Assembly: GCA_964556755.1 (NCBI GenBank)
Contig: CAZKXI010000001.1
Coordinates: 1 to 64,000, forward strand
DNA length: 64,000 nt
Origin: UBA4085 sp964556755
GTDB taxonomy: Bacteria > Acidobacteriota > Aminicenantia > Aminicenantales > UBA4085
Reading direction: 5' to 3'
In this document: piece by piece, positions 54,425 through 62,086 of the stretch
Numbering within the stretch: the first letter of the stretch is position 1
Layout: each line of letters starts with the position of its first letter
Made by a program: the position numbers and the translations under genes
The notes under the pieces: model-generated
Databases searched by the model: none
Told to the model about the DNA's origin: nothing
The model's input: only the letters and a program-made list of their open reading frames with translations

Positions 54425-56224
54425 TCATGGCTCCAGAAAACCGCGCGGGCTTAACGACCTAATAATCGCATGCTCCGTGTCGACGGTGAAAAACTTATAC
54501 TTGTCGTAACGGATCTGGGTGTCGACGCGGATTCGCTTGCCGACCCCCCATTGGGGCACAAGGTACTCGATCAGGAGGGACACACGGCTGGGAAAAAGCA
54601 CCCCGTTCTTCTCCTCTTCATAGTCCGCCGTCATCGTGCCCAGGGGACTTAGACCGATCCGGGAAGCCTCATCGAACACAAACTCGTAGCCCTCAACCGG
54701 CAAGCCATGGGTCTCACAGCGGAGGATCTGGGAGGAATCCGGATCAATCCAGATCCTGGCGGTCGGGATGCGGCTCGTGGCGCCCGATCGGGCGATGGCT
54801 TCGATGACGGCGACGGTCCGGCCGCGCAGCTTGTCCTGCCTGAGAAGGCGGAAGTCATAGAGCTCCTGGCGATCGGCAGCCAACACATCCAGCGGCGCAA
54901 ACAACGGCTTAAGAGAGGCATAGCGTTTTTCGTCCGGCGGCGAGGCCCCCGGGGTCGCTCCCTTGATGTTCGATTCTAAAAGGGTTCGCCGCTCCGTTGT
55001 CCGGCCTTCTTTCCGGATCATCTGGTAATCGCTCGTGAACCGATAGGATCTTGTCCTAAAGGGATTCCTCCCCAAGGCGGCCCGCCGGGTCGCGGTTTTG
55101 ATGTATTCGCCTCCCCCGGCGGGCGTGGTCGTTGTTTTGATCTCTTCAGCCACCGTTTTCTCAGGGAGGTAGAGCGCGCAATCGAGAGAACGGATCGTCT
55201 CTTGACAGACGAAATCGAGCGCCGCTTCGGAGAGTCTCCGGCAATAGGCCGCCCCCAGGCGGAGGACTCGCTTCATCTCCTCGGAATACGGCTCAACCGC
55301 GGCGTCCCTCGGCCGAGCGGCCGGCCCGGGCCATCGAGCCGGATCAAAATGAATCGTCCAATCGAAAGACACGGCCACGGCCTTGAGATCCTTGATCACC
55401 GGCTCAAAGGTCCATTGCCGGATAGCCTGCATCGAGGCATCATCCAGGAAAGGATGGACAGGCGTCTTCAACACGACGCCGCGGACCTTGCCTTTTTCGT
55501 CGATGGAAACACGATATCGGCCTTGGCCGGCAACGCCTTGACGGATGAGCACGTCGGGATAGGCGGGCAGAGTCTGCCGGACCGGCTGCGGCCGCGCCGC
55601 GGGCATCAACAACAGCACGATCGTCCGATCGTGAAAAGGCAGGAAGAGAAGTCCGGGCTCCTCGACCGCGAGAGCGACATCCTTGGATAGGAGCTTCTCC
55701 ATGCGGCTTCGATAAAAGTCGGGGTGCACGGCCGCCTGCAGGCTTCTTTCACCAGCCGATTCTTCCTGGCTTCCGGCGACCGGCCAGGGCGCTACCTCCT
55801 TGGCATAAAGAGCCAGATGGAAGCTCAAGGCCCCGTCGATGCGCCAAGCGGGATGGATCTCGAACCGGAAGGCGGCCGGCGGCTGAATGACGAAATCCGT
55901 CAAGGCCGGCGCTAGGCCGTCCCAGAAGAACACCAGGGAGAACAGGTATTCGGCCGACTCGATCTCGCGGACGCCGGGAATCGCTTGAAGCGCGGCGGAT
56001 CGCAGATCGCTCTCCGATCCGCTCACGGCAGCCAGGAGGGGAGCCAAGCGCGGATCGGATCCCGCGGCCAGAAGCTCGACACGGCTCGACGGCGACGGAA
56101 CTGACGGTTCCTGGACCATGAAGGCCCGGACTTGGAGCAGCGATTCCTGGGCCTGAAGCGAGGCGACGGCGATGGCGCCGAAACCCCATACCAAGATGGC
56201 CCAGCGCCGATAATCACGACTCAT
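54425..56224 (-). CDS. Exported protein with TonB-C-like domain
   Basis: A 599-residue protein with a short signal peptide (WAILVWGFGAIAVASLQAQ). Residues about 220-300 resemble the TonB C-terminal domain (LPAYPDVLIRQGVAGQGRYRVSIDEKGKVRGVVL, ASMQAIRQWTFEP), which normally contacts outer-membrane receptors. Residues about 330-599 look like a LolA/outer-membrane-lipoprotein-sorting fold (RKEGRTTERRTLLES, ARIWIDPDSSQILRCETHG, YEEEKNGVLFPSRVSLL). There is no membrane anchor for force transmission, so it is not a standard TonB. A periplasmic scaffold or lipid-binding role is possible. Base composition is slightly AT-richer than its neighbours. Confidence 0.7.
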   Translation of the reverse strand: MSRDYRRWAILVWGFGAIAVASLQAQESLLQVRAFMVQEPSVPSPSSRVELLAAGSDPRLAPLLAAVSGSESDLRSAALQAIPGVREIESAEYLFSLVFFWDGLAPALTDFVIQPPAAFRFEIHPAWRIDGALSFHLALYAKEVAPWPVAGSQEESAGERSLQAAVHPDFYRSRMEKLLSKDVALAVEEPGLLFLPFHDRTIVLLLMPAARPQPVRQTLPAYPDVLIRQGVAGQGRYRVSIDEKGKVRGVVLKTPVHPFLDDASMQAIRQWTFEPVIKDLKAVAVSFDWTIHFDPARWPGPAARPRDAAVEPYSEEMKRVLRLGAAYCRRLSEAALDFVCQETIRSLDCALYLPEKTVAEEIKTTTTPAGGGEYIKTATRRAALGRNPFRTRSYRFTSDYQMIRKEGRTTERRTLLESNIKGATPGASPPDEKRYASLKPLFAPLDVLAADRQELYDFRLLRQDKLRGRTVAVIEAIARSGATSRIPTARIWIDPDSSQILRCETHGLPVEGYEFVFDEASRIGLSPLGTMTADYEEEKNGVLFPSRVSLLIEYLVPQWGVGKRIRVDTQIRYDKYKFFTVDTEHAIIRSLSPRGFLEP

Positions 56225-56406
56225 CGGCCACCTCCCCCATTCATGAGAACGCTATCAAAAGCCCCGTGCGAAGGCAAGACAACGCCTCTATCCCAGCAAA
56301 AAACGTGCCTCCGTTTCCCCCCGCGGACTCTCCAGAAGCCGCGGCACACCCGTCCGGAAAAAAGGACGACCGTCCTCTCACCAAGACCGTTGCCCAGCGG
56401 ACGCCC

Positions 56407-57291
56407 TTATTCGGCTTGAAGTGCGGCCCTCAGCGCCGCCTCGATCTTGACCGCATGGGCGGATCCGGCGGCGACAAAGACGCGGCGGCCGGCCCTCACC
56501 AGGTGGATGACGACCTGGGTGAGATGTCCGTCCCTAGCCAATCCGGTGCGGCGGGCGATGGCTCCGAGGTAGCCGGGAAGCCCGTCCTCGTCGGATTCGT
56601 CGCGCCAGTCCGGCCCGTTGGCGAAATCCCGCCGCCATACGGCGTCAAGGGCGGCGATATCCGGCAGAGTCCCGGCGAGCCCCGGCCATCGGGTCCGTTG
56701 GCGCCGGTATTCCTCGACGAAGGCCTCGGGGTTCGCGGGCTTGCCGAAGCGCAGGCTCCCGAAGTAGGGCCGGAGAACATAGTAAAGCGCGACCTGTTCG
56801 GGGGCGAACTCCCGCAGGACGAAAGCCAGCTCGATTTCGAGCGGCTGCTCCCAGGTATAGACCGGGATACGACGCCTGCGGGCCAGGCGGAAGACGGCGC
56901 CGCTCTCACCGAACTGTTTCACGGCGTCAACGAGAACGGCGGGAAGAAAGCCCATCCTCCCCTCCACGAGCGCGACATCAGGCCGGAATCGCCCCCAGCT
57001 CTCCTCGATGAGCCCCATCTGCGGATCCTTCGGATTACGTGTGTGTTCCGCGCCGAACAGGAAGACCGCGCCCGAGCCGGCCGGGATCTCGTAGACATAA
57101 GGGCGCCGGTGGGTCTCGATGACTCGGCCATATTCGGCATCGGACATAACGGGAACGGGCAGATCGATAGGCGGAAAGCCCGCGAATTCTGGCGGCTTCT
57201 TCCAGCCCGTCAGCCCCACGATGAGAGCCAGGATGACAAGAGATCCCGCCGTGAAAAAAGCCGCACGGCCCGAGACGGTCCGAATTTTCAT
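56407..57291 (-). CDS. TraB/GumN-like membrane-anchored protein
   Basis: A 294-residue protein with one N-terminal membrane segment (AAFFTAGSLVILALIVGLTGW). The outer domain carries two glycine-histidine motifs of the TraB/PrgY/GumN superfamily: VFLFGAEHTRNPKDPQ near residue 80 and VFVAAGSAHAVKIE near the end. Between them lies VALVEGRMGF. Members are thought to be metal-dependent peptidases or peptide-signal inhibitors. The 183 bases between it and the gene at 56224 hold no feature that I can name. Confidence 0.72.
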   Translation of the reverse strand: MKIRTVSGRAAFFTAGSLVILALIVGLTGWKKPPEFAGFPPIDLPVPVMSDAEYGRVIETHRRPYVYEIPAGSGAVFLFGAEHTRNPKDPQMGLIEESWGRFRPDVALVEGRMGFLPAVLVDAVKQFGESGAVFRLARRRRIPVYTWEQPLEIELAFVLREFAPEQVALYYVLRPYFGSLRFGKPANPEAFVEEYRRQRTRWPGLAGTLPDIAALDAVWRRDFANGPDWRDESDEDGLPGYLGAIARRTGLARDGHLTQVVIHLVRAGRRVFVAAGSAHAVKIEAALRAALQAE

Positions 57292-57388
57292 AGCCGTCCT
57301 TGCTTCCCTCTCGTCACAAAGACGCGCAGGAGGGCGATCTCTTCGGCCCTAGGCCGGCGCGTTCCGTCCGGCATGCTTCCGCCCCACC

Positions 57389-58111
57389 CTAGATCTTGCG
57401 GGCGCCCAGGCGGGCCAGCCAGCGGTTCAGCGGCAGGAGCGGCTCGAAAGCCTCCAGGCAATGATCGACGAAGCGGGCCGAATAGAATGATTCGGGGACG
57501 GACGTCGTGCGGCCGGCCCACAGCCCGGTGTGCTTGAGCAGGGCGGCATTGGGGTGGGCCGCGTCATATCCCGCCGGAACGCGCTTGTAGTGCTCGCCGC
57601 CGATCTCCCAGCCGGCTCGGGCCTGGACGGCGGCCACGATTTTCGCCAGCTCACCGCCCGACTTGGGCGCGACGACGGCCCGCCGGAAACGCTCCAGGAG
57701 AGGGGGCGGGATGACATACATGCCCCCGCCCAGCATCAGCTCCGGCGGCTCCAAGTGGACGTAGAAGCCGGCCGTTTCCCGGCGGGGCATGTCCTTCTCC
57801 CAGAAGTAGATGCCGAGGTTGGTCTTGTAGGGCGACGGATCGAGGCTGAATCGAGTGTCCTTGTGGATGCGGAAGATGGATTTGTCCACCCGGGGGACGG
57901 CGACCAGGCTGGGAGCGATCGCCTTGAGGCGTTCGCCCATGGCCATGACGAAGGACTTGGCCGGGGCCAGGACGTGGCGATCGTAGTCGCCGCGGTGGGC
58001 CTCGAACCAGGGCTTGTTGTTGTGGCGGGCCAGCTCGCGGAAAAAAGACACGGTGGACTTGGTGAAGCCCGTAAACGGCCCGATCTCCTCCGATGCCTTC
58101 GGCTTGGCCAT
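57389..58111 (-). CDS. DUF2461 (TIGR02453) family protein
   Basis: A 240-residue cytoplasmic protein. Family features are VSFFRELARHNNKPWFEAHRGDYDRHV at the N-terminus, VDKSIFRIHKDTRFSLDPSPYKTNLGIYFW in the middle and GFYVHLEPPELMLGGGMYVIPP. DUF2461 is widespread and its function is not known. The length is normal (about 220-240 residues). It is not overlapping with its neighbours and no ribosome site of note decides the start. The 100 bases on the far side before 58214 contain no gene. Confidence 0.88.
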   Translation of the reverse strand: MAKPKASEEIGPFTGFTKSTVSFFRELARHNNKPWFEAHRGDYDRHVLAPAKSFVMAMGERLKAIAPSLVAVPRVDKSIFRIHKDTRFSLDPSPYKTNLGIYFWEKDMPRRETAGFYVHLEPPELMLGGGMYVIPPPLLERFRRAVVAPKSGGELAKIVAAVQARAGWEIGGEHYKRVPAGYDAAHPNAALLKHTGLWAGRTTSVPESFYSARFVDHCLEAFEPLLPLNRWLARLGARKI

Positions 58112-58213
58112 GCGACACTCTCCTCCCGGGCGCGGCCTTTCCGCCCCTCCAAGCCGGATGGTCCCGGCCCGCCTTCGGCCGCGGCTCGATTCCGCGCTTC
58201 GGTAGGGCCCCGA

Positions 58214-58729
58214 CTACATCCTGGATCCGGGGCGCGGACCGAAATTGCGGATGACGGTCTCGATGATATTGGTCGAGGAATGGCCCTTGAGGTAGGGCAC
58301 CCGCAGAACCCGGCCGCCGGCGGCCTCGACCTCGGCCCGGCCGACGATCTCGCCCTGGCCCCAGTCGCCGCCCTTGACCAGGACATCGGGAAGCAGGGCG
58401 GCGATGATCTTTTGCGGCGTGGACTCGCCGAACCAAGTCACGTAATCGACGGCCTCGAAGGCGGCCAGGACCTCCATCCGCTCGGCCAGCGGGAAGATCG
58501 GGCGGCCGGGCCCTTTGGCCAGCCGGCGGACCGAGGCGTCGCTGTTGAGAGCCACGATCAGGATATCGCCTCGGGCCTTGGCCCAGCGGAGGAGGTGGAC
58601 GTGGCCGCCGTGCAGGAGATCGAAGCAGCCGTTGGTGAAGACGACGGCCTTCCCCTGACGGCGCAAGCGGGCCCGGATCGGGACCAGCTCGTCACGGGAC
58701 TTGATCTTGCGTCGCGCCGCGCGCCTCAT
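58214..58729 (-). CDS. Cytidylyltransferase-fold protein, RfaE2-like (heptose-1-phosphate adenylyltransferase)
   Basis: A 171-residue nucleotidyltransferase. The HxGH motif is present (VVFTNGCFDLLHGGHVHLL), then IVALNSDASVRRLAKGPGRPIFPLAERMEVLAAFEAVDYV and the C-terminal IIAALLPDVLVKGGDW, the standard RfaE2/HldE-C pattern. It would make ADP-activated heptose for lipopolysaccharide-type glycans. The start at 58729 is chosen over 58783 because it gives a normal N-terminus and sits nine bases after the Wzt-like stop. It belongs to the exporter cluster that follows upstream. Confidence 0.87.
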   Translation of the reverse strand: MRRAARRKIKSRDELVPIRARLRRQGKAVVFTNGCFDLLHGGHVHLLRWAKARGDILIVALNSDASVRRLAKGPGRPIFPLAERMEVLAAFEAVDYVTWFGESTPQKIIAALLPDVLVKGGDWGQGEIVGRAEVEAAGGRVLRVPYLKGHSSTNIIETVIRNFGPRPGSRM

Positions 58730-58737
58730 GGCCCCCG

Positions 58738-60054
58738 TCACTTGCCGGCCGGCTTGATCCGGATGTGCGGCCCGAATTCCCACTTGTGCGGGAAGCGAAT
58801 GATGCCCTCGTCCTTGTAGAGAGATGAGACCAGGAAGGTGACCATGGACCGGCGGTAATCGAAGGGATAGCCGTCCCGCTTGTGGGCAGCCACGTCCAGG
58901 TAGTAGGTGCCGTTGACCAGGCCCAACCGGTCGATGCGGCAGACGACCTTGCCGCCGCCCTCGATGGCCTCCGGCTCGTGCTCCTCCAGGTCGGTGTTGG
59001 TGCCGTAGCAGAGGGTGCCCAGCGAGTTGAAGACGCCGATGCCGAAGACAAAGTCCTTCTGCGGCGACTTGGCTTCCACATCCAGCTCGATGAGCATGCC
59101 GTCCTCGGGCGAGAAGACGTGCTTCTCGGCCCCGTCCGTCCCGCGCAGAGTGACCTTTCGTATCTCGATCTCGCGCTTGCCCCAGCGGCGGGCCCGGCGC
59201 CCGTCATCGGAGCCGGGAGCGGGGGCCTCGTCCGTGGCGGCGCCTTCTTCGGCGGATCCGGTTGGACCCGCCTGTCCGTCCTGCCCGGCCCGGAAGTCGC
59301 TCTCCTGCTTCTCGGCCACGTCCTGCAGGTAAGCGTCCACCGTCTCCTGCGGCTCGCCCAGCATCCGCAGCCGGCCGTCCTTCATCCAGGCCACCCGGTC
59401 GCAGATCTTGGCCACCATGGCCAAGTCGTGGCTGACGAAGAGGATGGTCTTCTTGCGGCGGCGGAAGTCGTCGATGCGGTCCAGGCACTTGGGGATGAAG
59501 GCCGCGTCGCCCACGGCCAGGACCTCGTCGACCAGCAGGACGTCGGGATTGACGTTGATGGCGATGGAGAAGCCCAGCCGCATGAACATGCCCGAGGAAT
59601 AGGTCTTGACCGGGGCGTCGATGAACGGCTCCAGGTCGGCGAAGCGGACGATCTCGTCGAACTTGGCCGCGATCTCCCTCCGGCTCAGGCCGAGCATGAT
59701 GCCGTTGATGAAGACGTTCTCGCGGCCCGAGATTTCCGGATGAAATCCCGCCCCCAGCTCGATCAGGGCCGAGATCTTGCCCTGGACGGCGACCGTCCCC
59801 GAGGTCGGCTTGGCGATGCCGGCCACGAGCTTGAGCAGGGTGCTCTTGCCCGAGCCGTTGCGGCCGATGAGGCCCAGGGTCGTGCCGCGGGGAACGGACA
59901 GACTGACGTCCTCGACCGCGGCCACCATCTCCTCGGGCTTGAGCGAGCCGAACAGGTCGCCCTTGACGATGGCGCTCTTGAAGGTCTGAAAGCGGTGCCG
60001 CGAGGAGTACTTCTGGTAGCGGCGGGTGACCCGGTCGAGGACGATGGCCTCCAT
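58738..60054 (-). CDS. O-antigen-type ABC exporter ATPase with Wzt-C-like domain
   Basis: A 438-residue protein. The N-terminal ABC ATPase (residues about 1-245) has Walker A GLIGRNGSGKSTLL, the long beta-hairpin loop typical of polysaccharide exporters (YQKYSSRHRFQTFKSA), the signature YSSGMFMRLGFSIA, Walker B VLLVDEVLAVGD and switch HDLAMV. A charged linker is followed by a C-terminal beta-sandwich (ISRLP-like; FVFGIGVFNSLGTLCYGTNT), as in Wzt proteins that recognise the capped glycan. The ATG at 60054 shares one base with the permease stop. Confidence 0.92.
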   Translation of the reverse strand: MEAIVLDRVTRRYQKYSSRHRFQTFKSAIVKGDLFGSLKPEEMVAAVEDVSLSVPRGTTLGLIGRNGSGKSTLLKLVAGIAKPTSGTVAVQGKISALIELGAGFHPEISGRENVFINGIMLGLSRREIAAKFDEIVRFADLEPFIDAPVKTYSSGMFMRLGFSIAINVNPDVLLVDEVLAVGDAAFIPKCLDRIDDFRRRKKTILFVSHDLAMVAKICDRVAWMKDGRLRMLGEPQETVDAYLQDVAEKQESDFRAGQDGQAGPTGSAEEGAATDEAPAPGSDDGRRARRWGKREIEIRKVTLRGTDGAEKHVFSPEDGMLIELDVEAKSPQKDFVFGIGVFNSLGTLCYGTNTDLEEHEPEAIEGGGKVVCRIDRLGLVNGTYYLDVAAHKRDGYPFDYRRSMVTFLVSSLYKDEGIIRFPHKWEFGPHIRIKPAGK

Positions 60055-60869
60055 CAGACCTCCTCCGGGAAGGAGTCGCGCAGGCGGTCGAAGACGGAGT
60101 AGCCGATCCAGAAGACCAGGAGCGAGACCAGGAAGGTCACCCCCAGGCGCTTCCAGTGGATGAGGCCGCCGTAGTAGAGGGCGCTGTGGTAGCCCTCGAT
60201 GATGTGGGTCATGGGGTTGAGGCCGAGGACGGTCCGCAGCGCGGCCGACTTCTGGATGGGCCCGAGCTGCATCGAGTAGATGACGGGCGTGGAGAAGAAC
60301 CACAGGGTCATGAGGTTGTTGAGGATGTCGCGGATGTCGCGGAAGTGGACCGTCAGGGCCGAGATCAGAAGGGAGAAGCCCAGGCAGAAGATGTACTGGA
60401 TGACGATGACCAGCGGCAGGAAGAGGGCGAACCAGGTCAGGTGGCCGCCGAAGAGAAAGATGAGCAGGAAAAGGATAGGCAGGCCGAAGAGGAAGTTGAC
60501 CAGGTTGGCGGTGACGGTGACAACCGGCAGGACCTCGGCCGGGAAGAGGATCTTCTTGATCAGGTTGCCGTTGGCCATCAGCACGCCGGACGACTCCAGG
60601 GTCGAGGACAGGAACCAGTGCCAGGGCAGCAGGCCGCTGAAGAGGTAGAGGGCGTACGTCAGGGGCTTGCCGAAGAGCGGGTCGCGCGGCTGGAGGATGA
60701 GGGCGAAGACGACTGTGTAGACCAGCATCAGCAGGAGCGGGTTGAGGAACGACCAGAGAAACCCGAGGACCGTGCCGCGGTAGCGGGCCTTCAGGTCGCG
60801 CCCGACCAGGCTCTGGATGAGGACGCGATACTTGAAGAGCTGGCGGAGGTTACGGATGAGCCGGGCCAC
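60054..60869 (-). CDS. O-antigen-type ABC exporter permease (Wzm-like)
   Basis: A 271-residue ABC-2 family permease with six predicted spans. Family blocks are LIQSLVGRDLKARYRGTVLGFLWSFLNPLLLMLVY, LFSGLLPWHWFLSSTLESSGVLMANGNLIKKILFPAEVLPV and TLWFFSTPVIYSM...LGLNPMTHIIEGYHSALY. The GTG at 60869 is chosen because AGGA lies just upstream and the length then matches Wzm; an upstream start at 60971 would add 34 Ser/Arg-rich residues. Its start overlaps the end of the methylase gene. Together with the Wzt-like ATPase it would carry lipid-linked glycan across the inner membrane. Confidence 0.9.
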   Translation of the reverse strand: MARLIRNLRQLFKYRVLIQSLVGRDLKARYRGTVLGFLWSFLNPLLLMLVYTVVFALILQPRDPLFGKPLTYALYLFSGLLPWHWFLSSTLESSGVLMANGNLIKKILFPAEVLPVVTVTANLVNFLFGLPILFLLIFLFGGHLTWFALFLPLVIVIQYIFCLGFSLLISALTVHFRDIRDILNNLMTLWFFSTPVIYSMQLGPIQKSAALRTVLGLNPMTHIIEGYHSALYYGGLIHWKRLGVTFLVSLLVFWIGYSVFDRLRDSFPEEV

Positions 60870-61599
60870 GGGTCCTTCCTTCGCAGACCGCCCGCGTCTC
60901 GGGCGTCTGCTCGCCGTCCGGTCCGTAGAGGACGAGCGGCTCCAGGGTCGGGGGCGCGCCGGCTCGGCCAAAGCGGAACTCGCTCAGGAACAGGTTGGCC
61001 GGGTCCGCCGCCCGGGGCCGGACGAAGCGAAGGCGGCGGGGATGGAGGTCATGGGCGGCCGCCGCCGCGACCAGGTCGTCGAAGCGGGCCGCCGGGAAGA
61101 CGAACGCAGCCCGGCCGGCGGGCTTGAGGAGGTCGGAGACGGCGCTCATGACCTGATATATATCGCACGTTACTTCCTGCTTTGCAACGGTCTTCTCGGC
61201 CGAGGGGCTGGGAAATCCGGTCCCCCGGCGGACGTAGGGGGGATTGGCGAAGACCAGGTCAAAAAGGCGCCCGGGGCGGAATTCGCGCAGGTCGGTCCGG
61301 ACGACTTCGATGCGGGATTCCAGCCCGTTGAGGGCTACGTTGCGCACGGCCAGGTCGAACAGAGAAGGCTGCAGCTCCACGGCCGTCAGGCGGCGAAACG
61401 GCTTGATCGAGAGCAGGACGGCGATGACCCCGTTGCCGGTGCCCAGCTCGCAGATCTCGTCCCCGGGGCAAGTCTCGATGAAGTCGGCCAGCAGCGGCGC
61501 GTCCAGGGCGAAGCGGTAGCCTTTACGGGGCTGGAGCAGGCGGACTTTCCCCCGATAGAACTCGTCCAGCGTCTCCTCGCGCCCGGCTGCATCCCTCAC
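60850..61599 (-). CDS. TrmN6-like tRNA adenine-N6 methyltransferase
   Basis: A 249-residue methyltransferase. The N-terminal block (DEFYRGKVRLLQPRKGYRFALDAPLLADF) is characteristic of the YfiC/TrmN6 group that methylates A37 of tRNA-Val. Motif I reads ICELGTGNGVIAVLL, motif IV is NPPY (DLVFANPPYVRRGTG), and the acidic strand-2 end is AVELQPSLFDLA. The C-terminal 45 residues are family-variable. It overlaps the permease gene by 20 bases. One family F arm lies 23 bases upstream of the ATG. Confidence 0.87.
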   Translation of the reverse strand: MRDAAGREETLDEFYRGKVRLLQPRKGYRFALDAPLLADFIETCPGDEICELGTGNGVIAVLLSIKPFRRLTAVELQPSLFDLAVRNVALNGLESRIEVVRTDLREFRPGRLFDLVFANPPYVRRGTGFPSPSAEKTVAKQEVTCDIYQVMSAVSDLLKPAGRAAFVFPAARFDDLVAAAAAHDLHPRRLRFVRPRAADPANLFLSEFRFGRAGAPPTLEPLVLYGPDGEQTPETRAVCEGRTRGPAHP

Positions 61600-61621
61600 C
61601 CGTCTATCCTAGCAGATATGA

Positions 61622-61642
61622 AATAGCAGACACCTAACGAAC
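61622..61642 (+). repeat. Family F left arm (diverged)
   Basis: AATAGCAGACACCTAACGAAC, about five differences from the intact left arm at 41311. It faces its mate at 62066-62086 in inverted order. Confidence 0.7.
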
Positions 61643-61666
61643 TCAATATCCGGGGGCCGCTGCCGG

Positions 61667-62026
61667 CTAGAACATCTTCCAGGAGGTCTTGATCACCTTC
61701 CCGGAGGCGTCGATGGTGAAGATCCGGTGCTCCACGTGCTGTTCTGTCCGCGTCGTCGGGGGGTTGTAGCGAGTGATCCCCGAGCTATCGGTCCAGCTTG
61801 TCCCCTCAACCTGGACCTGCTCCTGCCATCTCACCTCGAAGGTCAGCACTTTCCTTCCTTTGGAGTCGTTCGCGACGCTCCAGGGCTTGCCATACTGCTT
61901 AAACAGCATGGACTCGTCCTGGCCGACGAACCGGTTCACTTCCGCGTTGCGATAGGAAATGCCGCAACCGCAGAGAAGGAAAGCCGCCAGCCCCGCAAGG
62001 CATCCCACGCCGATGATCCGTCTCAT
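61667..62026 (-). CDS. Small lipoprotein between family F arms
   Basis: A 119-residue lipoprotein: signal MRRIIGVGCLAGLAAFL, lipobox LLCGC. The mature part has NRFVGQDESMLFKQYGKPWSVANDSKGRKVLTFEVRW, which is slightly like SmpA/OmlA-type assembly lipoproteins, and a tail HRIFTIDASGKVIKTSW. Its codon and base use is less GC-rich than the neighbouring genes. It sits alone, with diverged family F repeat arms 24 and 39 bases outside its ends. No other family is recognised. Confidence 0.78.
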   Translation of the reverse strand: MRRIIGVGCLAGLAAFLLCGCGISYRNAEVNRFVGQDESMLFKQYGKPWSVANDSKGRKVLTFEVRWQEQVQVEGTSWTDSSGITRYNPPTTRTEQHVEHRIFTIDASGKVIKTSWKMF

Positions 62027-62065
62027 GTCCGGCTCCTTTTCATCGGTATATCTCTGATCACGGAG

Positions 62066-62086
62066 ATCGGTATGTGTCCGCTAATT
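62066..62086 (+). repeat. Family F right arm (diverged)
   Basis: ATCGGTATGTGTCCGCTAATT, three differences from the intact right arm at 41337. The CTA in it (62081-62083) is the minus-strand TAG stop of the membrane protein gene. Confidence 0.8.
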
